Assembly: GCA_000383295.1 (NCBI GenBank)
Contig: KB911068.1
Location: 62,001-126,000 of the forward strand
Length of the DNA: 64,000 nt
Origin: Faecalispora sporosphaeroides DSM 1294
GTDB lineage: Bacteria > Bacillota > Clostridia > Oscillospirales > Acutalibacteraceae
Reading direction: 5' to 3'
Numbering within the stretch: the stretch's first letter is position 1; each line of letters starts with the position of its first letter. The notes under the pieces were generated by a model that had not been told where the DNA came from, searched no databases, and worked only from the letters and a program-made list of their open reading frames with translations. Positions 51,394-59,724 of the stretch are shown piece by piece. A program made the translations under genes and the position numbers.

Positions 51394-54300
51394 CTATTCA
51401 AAGTGGTAGGTCACCGAGTAGGTGATGTTGGATTTGTTATACATACAATTATGGTTGGTGTAGTAATAAAATTCGAGCTTGCTGTATACGCCTGCGCCCA
51501 GCGTCCTCTTGAAAGTAATGCCATTTGAGGTGGTACCATAGTCAAGCTGATCCCACTGGCTGGTCAGCTTGTTGTAACCGCGCACTCTGCCAAAGTCAGA
51601 GCCACTGTGACCGCTGACCGGAGGTACGGTAAAGGTATACTCCGTGATGGTTGCGCCTTCAAGTCCGTTTTCGAGAATAACCGAATCGGGTCCGGTGAGC
51701 GTCATACCGCCGCTGCCGTTGGAGTCCGCCACAAAGAACACGATGGCAGACCAGGAAGATTCAGCACCCGCAGAATCCACCGCCTTGACACGAACCACAT
51801 TTCTTCCCAGCGGGTAGGTTTGTGTTTCTGCGTTTCGGCCCTCCCAAACGAGAGTGACAGGATCGCCGTCGGGGTCGGAGCTGGTCGCTTTGATGGTGAC
51901 TGGCGTTCCCGGCGGTACGCTATTGCCGCTTGGCGTTCTGGTAATGACCGGCGCAGTCGGCGCAGAGTTTGCGATGGTAAAGGTTTTGGATACCCATTGC
52001 GAATATAGCCCGGTTGCATCCTTGGCACGGACACGGATGGTGTGAGTACCAACGGCATAGTAGTTGTCAGCCGCCTTATTTTCCCATTCCAGCGTGGTTG
52101 CATCGCCGTCTGCATCGGACGCTGCGGCGCTGATATCGACAAGGAACTTGCCGTTATTCGCTGTTCGGGTGGGAGCTGCGGTCAGTGTGACAACAGGTGC
52201 AGAGCTGGTGATGGTAAATGTCTTTTCTGCCCAGGGGGAATAAGCTCCGACAATGTCTTTTGCACGGACACGCACGGTGTGAGTACCTGCGGCGTAATAA
52301 TTGTCCGCCGCCTTGTTTTCCCATTCCAGCGTGGTTGGGTCGCCATCCGCATCAGAGGCTGCAGCGCTGATATTGACAAGGAATTTGCCGTCCTTGACCG
52401 TGCGGGTTGGTTCAACTGTCAGGGTAACAGTGGGAGCGGAATTGGTCACGGTGAAGGTTTTCTCCGTCCACGGGGAATAAGCTCCGGCGATATCTTTGGC
52501 TCTGACACGGATGGTATGGGTACCCGGCGCATAGTAGCTGTCAGCCGCAGTACCCTCATACTCCAATGTCACCGAATCGCCATCGGGATCGTCGGCACTG
52601 GCGGTAATGTCTACAAGGAACTTGCCGTCCTTGGCGGTACGAGAGGGAATTGCCGTTACCACAGGGGCATTCGGCGCAGTATTGGTTACCGCGATGCTCT
52701 CCGAATGAGTGGTTACACGCCCTTTGCTGTCTATGACAGAAGCGGTCAGGATAAAGTCGCCGGTGTCACGGATGGCGATCCTGCCGCCGTCATTGTCCAG
52801 CGTTCCCTGATACTGTGCCGCATTGCCGTCCTTTTGCAGCGTCCAAACTACGGTATAGCTGCCGATATGCTGAACATCTTTTGCGACAACATCAAACTCC
52901 GCACCGTAGTGAACGGTCTGCGGCATGGTGAATGTATACTGCACCACCGGCAGGATGCGTATACTTTCGCTGTGGGAGTAACTGCGTTTCAGATAATCGG
53001 TCATCATGGTGGTTAGAACATATTCGCCATCGCTTCGGAAAGTAATTTTTCCTCCCTGCGGGGTGAGACTTCCGCTGAATGCCTCTGAGAGCGGAATATT
53101 TTTGCCGTCCTTGCTGACGGACCACTCTACCGGCAGAACATTGTTGTTGCCGTGGGTTCTGATGTCAAGGTCGGTATCGGTGTAGGCAAAGGCGGGAAGC
53201 TCAAAGTCAATGGTCAGAACGGGAAGCACCTCGCACCTGTCCTTGCTTTCATACAAAAATACCCGTCCTGTTTCATCGGTAACTCTCGCCACCAGCTCAT
53301 AGATACCGGCTCTTTTAAATCGGATTGTGCCGCCGTTGTTTGTGAGCTTACCGCTGACATAGGTCGACCAGTCCTGAAAACCGAAGGTATTGTCCACCAG
53401 CCATTCGATGGTAAGGCCGTCCAGATTGGCGGTTTCAGTTTTGACTACGACATCGGTATCGGTATGAGCGTACTTTGACAGGCTGTAGCTTACGGCCGGC
53501 ACAGGATAAACCTTGAATCTCTGTTCATAGCGGTAGGTTCTGCCGCCATCATCGGTGAATTCCGCTTTCAGGACATAGCTGCCCTTGGAGTGAAACTTCA
53601 GCTTGCCGCCACTGTTGCCCAGCGTGCCCTCCGCCGCGTCGGTGAGGGATACCTCCTTGCTGTCATGCAGCAGCGACCACTTGGCGGTATGGCTTCCGAT
53701 CTCCCCGAACACCGCTTCCACCGTAACGGTTTTATCGGTATGGAAGATTTCAGGCAGATAAAATCCCGCTGATCCCACCGGATAGACGGTGATATCCGCT
53801 GTATCGGCAAACACTCTGCCTGTAGCGTCTGTGACAGAAGCGGTCAGCACATACACGCCTTTTTCCTTAAAGCGGATGCTGCCATCGGATGGATTGCCTT
53901 CGATAAATGTGCCGATGTCGGCAGGTTCACCGTTTCTGGTCAGGGTATAGGTTAAAGCGAGACCATCCGTTTCTTTTGTTTCTGTCTGTAGAGTGATGGT
54001 TTTATCCGTATGGGAAACCGCCGGCAGGGTAAGCTTTACCTCCGCCACAGGGTAGATGGCGATGTTGCTTTGTGCAGTAACGGTTTTGCCCAGCTCGTCT
54101 GTAATGGAGGCGGTCAGCGTATATCTGCCTTTTTCCTTAAACAAAACCGTACCGCCAGCAGAGTTTAACTCACCAGAGAGAGCTTTTTCCAGATCCGCGG
54201 CAGCTCCATCTTTTTGAAGGGACCACACTACCGAATTAGCGCCGAGGTTTTCAGTAGCAAGTTCCACCGAAACGGCCGTGTCGGTGTGGGCGGTTTCAGG

Positions 54301-55332
54301 CAATGAAAAAGCAGCCTTTACCACCGGATAGATGCTGATTGTCTGCTCATGGATTACCGTAATGCCCCGGCTGTTTTTTGCTGTGGCAATCAGGGTAATG
54401 CTGCCTGCTTTCGTAAATTTGACTTTGCCGCCGTTTGCGTCCAACGTACCCTCTGCCAGCTCGGAAAGCTCTGCAGGGAGCCCGTTTTTAAGAGCCGACC
54501 ATGTCACGCCGCTTACATAGCGGCTTTCCGGCTTGATCTCAATTTCCTCGGCAGTATAAGCGGTTTTGGGCAGCGTAAAGCTGAACTGCGGGGCAGGAAC
54601 ATAGGAAGATCCGCCGCTACTGTCGGAGTTTGAGTACTTATCCTTCGGTTTGGTGTTTGCTGGCGGCTTCGCTGTTTCCTCTTTATTGATCTGCTCCTTT
54701 GCCTTATCAGCGTCCACCAGCATTTCAAAGGCTTCTCCGCGGGTGGCATTGCTGTTCGGTTTAACCGTTCCGTCCGGATAGCCGTCTACAATACCATATT
54801 TTTTACCGGCGCAGATACAGGCTTTGTCTGCGTCACCAAGTTCGCTGTCATCTGAAAAGCCGGTTGCGCAGGAGCAGGATGCGTCATGGTCGCCTTTGCC
54901 GATGGCTCTCACCAGCATACGGATCATCTCTATGCGGGTGATGGGCTCGTCTGGCAGAAACTTTGTGCCGAAATCATCCTTTTGGATGATTCCCGCAATA
55001 ATGAGTGCTTCCACATGCTTCTCTGACCAGTGGCCGGCAATATCGGTAAAATGAATGGTAATTTGGCTTTCATTCGGTTCCGGCAATTCCATGGTTCTTG
55101 CGATCAAGGCTGCAAACTCGCCTCTGGTGATGATGGCATCAGGGTGTACCAAGCCATCGGGATAACCGCTGATGACGCCTTTATCTGTAAGAATTTGAAT
55201 AGCTTCCTCCGCCCAATGGCCTTTGGCATCCTCAAAATATCGGTTTACCGCATAGGCGCTGCCCGCAAGCAGGGAAACCACCAAGCAAACCACAAGAAGA
55301 ATGCCGAGAGGCTTTTTCATTTTCTCGTTCAT
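51394..55332 (-). CDS. Giant SLH-anchored surface protein with two repeat families
   Basis: 1312 residues. Signal peptide LGILLVVCLVVSLLAGSAYA. Three SLH domains (about 30-215: FEDAKGHWAEEAIQILTDKG, FTDIAGHWSEKHVEALIIAG, and KKYGIVDGYPDGTVKPNSNA). Then about seven 90-aa beta repeats with a shared core (FSLPETAHTD / LTLPAVSHTD / FYLPEIFHTDKTV ... GSYVLKAEFTD). Four PKD/cadherin-like units follow (ASADDPDGDSVTLEYEG, AASDADGDPTTLEWENKAAD). It binds the wall through SLH and projects outward; adhesion to mates is likely. Its place between two pilin genes ties it to the pilus. Confidence 0.88.
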   Translation of the reverse strand: MNEKMKKPLGILLVVCLVVSLLAGSAYAVNRYFEDAKGHWAEEAIQILTDKGVISGYPDGLVHPDAIITRGEFAALIARTMELPEPNESQITIHFTDIAGHWSEKHVEALIIAGIIQKDDFGTKFLPDEPITRIEMIRMLVRAIGKGDHDASCSCATGFSDDSELGDADKACICAGKKYGIVDGYPDGTVKPNSNATRGEAFEMLVDADKAKEQINKEETAKPPANTKPKDKYSNSDSSGGSSYVPAPQFSFTLPKTAYTAEEIEIKPESRYVSGVTWSALKNGLPAELSELAEGTLDANGGKVKFTKAGSITLIATAKNSRGITVIHEQTISIYPVVKAAFSLPETAHTDTAVSVELATENLGANSVVWSLQKDGAAADLEKALSGELNSAGGTVLFKEKGRYTLTASITDELGKTVTAQSNIAIYPVAEVKLTLPAVSHTDKTITLQTETKETDGLALTYTLTRNGEPADIGTFIEGNPSDGSIRFKEKGVYVLTASVTDATGRVFADTADITVYPVGSAGFYLPEIFHTDKTVTVEAVFGEIGSHTAKWSLLHDSKEVSLTDAAEGTLGNSGGKLKFHSKGSYVLKAEFTDDGGRTYRYEQRFKVYPVPAVSYSLSKYAHTDTDVVVKTETANLDGLTIEWLVDNTFGFQDWSTYVSGKLTNNGGTIRFKRAGIYELVARVTDETGRVFLYESKDRCEVLPVLTIDFELPAFAYTDTDLDIRTHGNNNVLPVEWSVSKDGKNIPLSEAFSGSLTPQGGKITFRSDGEYVLTTMMTDYLKRSYSHSESIRILPVVQYTFTMPQTVHYGAEFDVVAKDVQHIGSYTVVWTLQKDGNAAQYQGTLDNDGGRIAIRDTGDFILTASVIDSKGRVTTHSESIAVTNTAPNAPVVTAIPSRTAKDGKFLVDITASADDPDGDSVTLEYEGTAADSYYAPGTHTIRVRAKDIAGAYSPWTEKTFTVTNSAPTVTLTVEPTRTVKDGKFLVNISAAASDADGDPTTLEWENKAADNYYAAGTHTVRVRAKDIVGAYSPWAEKTFTITSSAPVVTLTAAPTRTANNGKFLVDISAAASDADGDATTLEWENKAADNYYAVGTHTIRVRAKDATGLYSQWVSKTFTIANSAPTAPVITRTPSGNSVPPGTPVTIKATSSDPDGDPVTLVWEGRNAETQTYPLGRNVVRVKAVDSAGAESSWSAIVFFVADSNGSGGMTLTGPDSVILENGLEGATITEYTFTVPPVSGHSGSDFGRVRGYNKLTSQWDQLDYGTTSNGITFKRTLGAGVYSKLEFYYYTNHNCMYNKSNITYSVTYHFE

Positions 55333-55342
55333 TGGCTACCTC

Positions 55343-55702
55343 CTACATCCCGCCCATGACAGGCTGACTTTGCTCCTGCTGGAGTTCGGAAGATTCCTGT
55401 TTCTGTGCGGCGGCCTGTCCTTGAGTGAGCGTCTGCTGGTAAGCCCCGATAACCGCCTTGTCAAATTCCGCTTTGGACTCCTTGGTACAAGGAAAGCAGA
55501 TATCCTTGTACTCGCCGTTTCCGGCCTTGTAGCTGGGCATGGAAATGAACAGCCCCTTGGAGCCCTCCATAATCTTGATGCCCCGAACGGCGAAAACACC
55601 GTAAATATTGACCGAGGCGGTGGCCTTGCAGCTTCCAGCCGGACGGATGGAATGAATTTTCACATCGTACTTTGGAACGGGCGATGTTGTATTCTTAGGC
55701 AT
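55343..55702 (-). CDS. SpoVG-family RNA-binding regulator
   Basis: 119 residues, AAGGAGG before the ATG. SpoVG fold: YDVKIHSIRPAGSCKATASV, VRGIKIMEGSKGLFISMPSY, DICFPCTKESKAEFDKAVIG. SpoVG proteins bind DNA/RNA and tune many genes. An added low-complexity end (QKQESSELQQEQ) finishes SQPVMGGM, a shared-tail example absent from chromosomal SpoVG as I know it. Confidence 0.88.
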   Translation of the reverse strand: MPKNTTSPVPKYDVKIHSIRPAGSCKATASVNIYGVFAVRGIKIMEGSKGLFISMPSYKAGNGEYKDICFPCTKESKAEFDKAVIGAYQQTLTQGQAAAQKQESSELQQEQSQPVMGGM

Positions 55703-55735
55703 GTTTATTCCTCCTTCTCAAAATTTCCGGTATTT

Positions 55736-55999
55736 CTAACCGGCGTAGTTGAACATTTCCTTAATGCGCTGGGTCAGGGTCGGGAGCACCGTTTCCCCGA
55801 ACAGGGCATAGAGCCCCGCAAGGAGCAGGGCGCCAATGACAACCGCCAGCAAGATTTTGATGGCTGTGTCAATATAACCTTCTCCGGCATTACCTGAGAG
55901 AAGGTTCCTGCCACGGAAAGCGAGATTGGCTGCGGCATCCTTTGCCGCTGTAATCTTGTGTGAAGCTGTACTTTTCATTTTTTTGATAACCTGAAACAT
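55736..55999 (-). CDS. DUF6133-type Flp-like prepilin, copy A
   Basis: 87 residues. Leader longer than in copy B (MFQVIKKMKSTASHKITAAK ... LLSGNAG) and then EGYIDTAIKILLAVVIGALL and the same end except NYAG for NYGG. The two cores differ at only one or two residues over about 50. The first gene of the pilus/SLH block. Confidence 0.8.
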   Translation of the reverse strand: MFQVIKKMKSTASHKITAAKDAAANLAFRGRNLLSGNAGEGYIDTAIKILLAVVIGALLLAGLYALFGETVLPTLTQRIKEMFNYAG

Positions 56000-56055
56000 G
56001 TAGTTTTCCTCTGTTCTATTGTTTCTTTGGTCGAGAAAAGGCAGCCCCAGGCTGC

Positions 56056-56607
56056 CTACATACTCATTTCCATAGCTTGGGTCTGCTCTGAGCCCCCGAA
56101 GCTGATTTTCTGGAATCCAAAACGGTCGCAGTAGTGATATTCGCTGCCTTGGGCGTCATACAGCTCCACCACATCAGACATGGAAAGAGAGTGTCCCGAA
56201 AAGCCTGCCGGGTGATTTGCATTGCACCTTGTGTAGATGGCTTCGAGGTCGTTGGTGTCGAGCTGACCGTCATAGACGATGTTGTAATTTTCGAGAGATG
56301 GCTCTCCAAATCGCCGCACCATTTCTTCATAGGGTATAAATTTCATGTGCACGTCCACGTCCGGCTTTAACTGCCAGATGCGAACATTTTTCAGCAGTAC
56401 GCCTTCCATGCCATCCGCACGTTCGCCAGCAAGAAGCCGCTCCATCACGCCATCTGTCCACTTCGGCGTTAAGGAGCGGCTTTGGAGCCAGATGGTCAGC
56501 TCATCATTTTGAAAAATGCTGTCCACAATGGCTTTTTCTTTATCAGTATAACCGGCCGGGTTTCCATAGTAGGAAATGAGGCCGTTTTTCAGGGTAATCC
56601 CTAACAT
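56056..56607 (-). CDS. YodL-domain ICE protein
   Basis: 183 residues, GGGAGG before the ATG. The C-terminal half is a YodL-like domain: YNIVYDGQLDTNDLEAIYTR and HPAGFSGHSLSMSDVVELYD. The N-terminal half (about 1-85) is another small module. The end is GGSEQTQAMEMSM, a clear shared-tail example. Such proteins are frequent in Clostridial ICEs; function unknown. Confidence 0.72.
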   Translation of the reverse strand: MLGITLKNGLISYYGNPAGYTDKEKAIVDSIFQNDELTIWLQSRSLTPKWTDGVMERLLAGERADGMEGVLLKNVRIWQLKPDVDVHMKFIPYEEMVRRFGEPSLENYNIVYDGQLDTNDLEAIYTRCNANHPAGFSGHSLSMSDVVELYDAQGSEYHYCDRFGFQKISFGGSEQTQAMEMSM

Positions 56608-56648
56608 CTTCCCACCTCCCAGATAATGTCTTAAAGAATGAGGGCAGG

Positions 56649-57221
56649 TTATTTGCCATAGATGATGCTTTCCTGCATGATCAATTCATCCAATGCTGCA
56701 AGGCAGATACCGTTTTGCGCCAGCACCGAAAGAATGCAGGCCGGTACATCGCGAATATCTTGCTGGATATCTGCCTTTACGACTGTAAATTCGCCGCTGT
56801 CCTCATCGGTATAGCCTTCTAACCGGGTACCCTTGGGGATACCCGCTTCCTCCAGCAGATAGTCTGGAATGCGGATGTCCTGGTTTTCGTCCAGCAGATC
56901 ACGGCAAAGGGAGCAGTCTGCTACCCATTCAGCGGGGTTGTGATTGCAGCCGCCTTTTTCACTTGCTTCCGGATTTTCATCCTCGCAGTTGTTGCAGAGA
57001 CCGCAAGCTCCGGCAAGGTGAACCGTCATATCGCTTGCCAGCTCGCTGAGTGCGGCAATAACGCGAATAAGCTCCAGCGCCGTCATTTCACCCTTGTGGA
57101 TGACGCATACGCATTCGGCGGCTGTCACCACAAGGGTTTCCGCATCGGCAAAGCTGCAACGCTGCTGAACATCTATGGGGATTTGCAGGGTCTGCTCATT
57201 TTTCTTCTGATTGTTTTTCAT
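56649..57221 (-). CDS. Cys-rich ICE protein, 190 aa
   Basis: AAGGAGG precedes the ATG. Middle region has CGLCNNCEDE and CNHNPAEWVADCSLCRD, four CxxC-like pairs that could bind zinc. C-terminal part IPDYLLEEAGIPKGTRLEGY resembles an AbrB-like strand-swap segment. No family recognised; a metal-binding regulator is one reading. Confidence 0.55.
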   Translation of the reverse strand: MKNNQKKNEQTLQIPIDVQQRCSFADAETLVVTAAECVCVIHKGEMTALELIRVIAALSELASDMTVHLAGACGLCNNCEDENPEASEKGGCNHNPAEWVADCSLCRDLLDENQDIRIPDYLLEEAGIPKGTRLEGYTDEDSGEFTVVKADIQQDIRDVPACILSVLAQNGICLAALDELIMQESIIYGK

Positions 57222-57283
57222 GGGGTCTGTCCTCCTTTAAATATTTGCCCCGATAGGGACGGTGTTCCTTTTTGGTTTTTCGG

Positions 57284-58114
57284 TCAGAGCTCAATCCCGC
57301 CGTTGTCAAATAAATTGAGTTGCGCCGGGGCCTCCCTCGTCCGTTCCCCCATATCGTAATTGGCAATGAGGATTTCGGGGAACTGCGCCCCATTGTCATA
57401 CCGCTGCTTGATGTTATTGATGCGGGTATAGGAATCAATTTGGATACCCGGCGCATCATACAAATTGCGGATAAAATCGCAGTCATTGTAGGACAGCAGG
57501 AATTTGCCCTCAATTCGCAGCAGAGCATCCCGCAGGCGGATGTGATCTTTTTCTGTAAAGCCGTCCTCACCCACGTTTTTGTAGTAGCCCTCGGTTTCAA
57601 AGTACGGCGGGTCACAGTAGAAAAAGCTGACGGGGCGGTCGTATTGCCCAATCAACTTCTCGAAATCCTTGTTTTCGATCACCACTTTGGCAAGCCGTCT
57701 GTGAGCCTGTTCAATCAGTGGAAAATTGGACCACATATCATGGGGCTGACTGCCATAGCTGGTAAGTCCCGATGCGTAGCTGTAGCGGATAAGCTGGTAA
57801 AACCAGGCTGCCTTCTGTACATCGGAAGCAGGACTGTCACGGGCGAGGGTATTTTTAACAAGGTCAAAGTCTGCGCGGGCATTGAGGACATAACGCAGTG
57901 CGTCTATAAGTTCCTCCGGCTTTTCCCGCACACAGCGGTACAGGTTGACCAGCAGTCCGTTGAAATCGTTATACACCTCAAAGTCGTTACCGGGCGGCTT
58001 GTGAAACAGTATCCAGCCGCCTCCGCCGAACACTTCAATGTATCTTTCGTAGTAGAGGGGAAACAGTGTGACGATCAGCTCACGCAGGGATTTCTTGCCG
58101 CCGATCCATGACAT
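57284..58114 (-). CDS. Dam-type DNA adenine methyltransferase (D12 class)
   Basis: 276 residues. WIGGKKSLRELIV (SAM motif), FGGGGWILFHKP, and catalytic DPPY (168-171) in FFYCDPPYFETEGYY. D12-class enzymes methylate adenine, often GATC. No paired nuclease is near; protection of the ICE or regulation is likely. 8 bp before it lies the small gene at 58123. Confidence 0.9.
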   Translation of the reverse strand: MSWIGGKKSLRELIVTLFPLYYERYIEVFGGGGWILFHKPPGNDFEVYNDFNGLLVNLYRCVREKPEELIDALRYVLNARADFDLVKNTLARDSPASDVQKAAWFYQLIRYSYASGLTSYGSQPHDMWSNFPLIEQAHRRLAKVVIENKDFEKLIGQYDRPVSFFYCDPPYFETEGYYKNVGEDGFTEKDHIRLRDALLRIEGKFLLSYNDCDFIRNLYDAPGIQIDSYTRINNIKQRYDNGAQFPEILIANYDMGERTREAPAQLNLFDNGGIEL

Positions 58115-58122
58115 AAAGCTGT

Positions 58123-58455
58123 TCAGAAATCATCACCTCCCTCCAGCGGCAGGCGTATCTGCGTATCGTCAAATGCCGTGAGGGAATGCCTGAGCCCTCC
58201 GATGGCGGCTCTGATTCCGCTGACGCGGCTTCTCATATGACGGATGGTCAGCCGGACTTCCGCTTCGGTTCTTGCGTAAAAATATCCGCTTTGATCGCTG
58301 GCGATAGGGATGCCTTCGCGACGCAGGCTGTTGACAATATCGCGCAGTTCCTTACCGGAAACACAAAAGGTGTGTTCCAGTTCTTTGCTGGTGACGGCAT
58401 TTTCCGCACCGTGATGATAGCGGTGCAGATATTCCGCAAGCTGTTTTTTCAACAT
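58123..58455 (-). CDS. Small winged-HTH-like protein, 110 aa
   Basis: AAGGAGG precedes the ATG. AVTSKELEHTFCVSGKELRD then IVNSLRREGIPIASDQSGYF reads as a winged helix, like phage HTH proteins. The rest is a helix with basic residues (RSRVSGIRAAIGGLRHS). It lies just before dam and may control it. Confidence 0.65.
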   Translation of the reverse strand: MLKKQLAEYLHRYHHGAENAVTSKELEHTFCVSGKELRDIVNSLRREGIPIASDQSGYFYARTEAEVRLTIRHMRSRVSGIRAAIGGLRHSLTAFDDTQIRLPLEGGDDF

Positions 58456-58510
58456 GTTTACCTCCTTTCCGACCGCTTCCCCGGAAAGAAAGGCAGGACA
58501 AATAATAAAA

Positions 58511-58546
58511 AACAGGGCCGCCTCCTGTTTGGGGAAACGGCCCTGT
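58511..58546. terminator. Bidirectional hairpin, 9-bp stem
   Basis: ACAGGGCCG (58511-58519) pairs with CGGCCCTGT (58538-58546), with As before and Ts after it. A second hairpin (GCACAGGCA/TGCCTGCGC, 58568-58589) lies at the end of the next gene upstream. Together they divide the small gene at 58589 from the dam side. Confidence 0.7.
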
Positions 58547-58588
58547 TTTGATTTTGAATCTAAAAAAGCACAGGCATCATTGCCTGCG

Positions 58589-58876
58589 CTACTTGATTAC
58601 GCCAAGCTCTCTCAAAACCGCCACACAGTCTTTAGCGCCTTGGATGTACAGATGTCGGCTGTATTCACCGAGCAAAAGCTGCATAGCTTCAAAATATGAG
58701 TCCACTATCTGTTTCAATTCGTTATCGTATTTCGGATGATCCTTTACCAGCACCGATGCATCCCGCTGCTGTTTGACAGCCTCCCTGACAGCAGGGTTGG
58801 ATTCTGCCAATTCCGCAAACGCTGCGTCAAGACGTTCGTCCAATGCAGTTTGTAAGGACTCTTTCCATAACTCCAT
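58589..58876 (-). CDS. Unrecognised helical ICE protein, 95 aa
   Basis: From ATG 58876 (AAGGAGG 8 nt upstream). Nearly all helical: KESLQTALDERLDAAFAELA, NELKQIVDSYFEAMQLLLGE, then HLYIQGAKDCVAVLREL. No motif recognised. The YIQGAKDCV pattern recurs in short phage/ICE proteins. Confidence 0.6.
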   Translation of the reverse strand: MELWKESLQTALDERLDAAFAELAESNPAVREAVKQQRDASVLVKDHPKYDNELKQIVDSYFEAMQLLLGEYSRHLYIQGAKDCVAVLRELGVIK

Positions 58877-58985
58877 TCTGTCCACCTCCTTCAATTACAA
58901 CACAATGCCACACTTTTCATAGGAAAGCTATACCAAATACCAAAAGAAATTCTGCTATTCATCTCCGGTCAGAACGGTCAAGATA

Positions 58986-59711
58986 TTATCCAAGCTGCAT
59001 TCCTCCCATCTGCTGGCTTTGCGCCAACTCATCCGGCGTCATGATGCTCCAGTCTTTATCACTGCTCCATAGGCTGACATAGATTTCGCCATTGCCTGTT
59101 TTTAAGGGATGCTGCTCAAAGCCTTCACCAAAGCCGTCCGATGCCTGACCGGAAACATAATCCTTAAGCTGCTCAAGCTCTGCCTCACTCAAGCTCCCTT
59201 GTATGCGGCATTCGGCCACACCCATCAGCTTGGCGCCAATCTGTTCCACTGTGAAAAAGAAGGAATGAACCTTCTGATTGACGCTGTCATTTTTAGGATA
59301 GTATTTCATGAGTCCTCGTTCCGTTTCTTCCGGCCTTCGCTCTTTCACAATGGCTGCAAGGATAGAATCGTGATAGGAGAGGATAGTATCTTGATCCAGC
59401 TCCGAGGGATAATCCTCCCAATCGCCCCATTCGTTGCGCTCGTATTTCTTAACGGTAAGCGGCATATATAGCTTGAGAGTCTGGAGCGGAGGAGATATTT
59501 TTGAGAACGAGTCCTCCCCAGGAATGAGGGCAAGGGAGCGCCCGTTGTCCCATTGCATGTGAATTCCGCACGCATCGTCAATAAAATCCACCGTACCTTC
59601 TGTACCGGGTGGTACGGGGGCATAGGGATCGTTCATTTTTGTGAGACGGATTCGTGTACCGGGCGGATACTTCTCCTTGAGCAATCTCAGAAATTCACTG
59701 TCATATCTCAT
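58986..59711 (-). CDS. DUF4314-type protein
   Basis: 241 residues from ATG 59711 (AAGGAGGAAC). The N-terminus is an SH3-like DUF4314 segment: PPGTRIRLTKMNDPYAPVPP, GTEGTVDFIDDACGIHMQWD. The C-terminal part has no assignment from me; RRPEETERGLMKYYPKNDSV and VGVAECRIQGSLSEAELEQL-type strands (LMGVAECRIQGSL) are visible. The end is SQQMGGMQLG, a tail variant. Second gene of the long transfer run. Confidence 0.7.
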   Translation of the reverse strand: MRYDSEFLRLLKEKYPPGTRIRLTKMNDPYAPVPPGTEGTVDFIDDACGIHMQWDNGRSLALIPGEDSFSKISPPLQTLKLYMPLTVKKYERNEWGDWEDYPSELDQDTILSYHDSILAAIVKERRPEETERGLMKYYPKNDSVNQKVHSFFFTVEQIGAKLMGVAECRIQGSLSEAELEQLKDYVSGQASDGFGEGFEQHPLKTGNGEIYVSLWSSDKDWSIMTPDELAQSQQMGGMQLG

Positions 59712-59724
59712 ATTTGTTCCTCCT

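Noticed and set aside
51607-53016. Long plus-strand ORFs opposite the SLH giant
   Set aside because: They mirror the repetitive coding strand, have no ribosome sites and Arg/Gly/Ser-rich composition.
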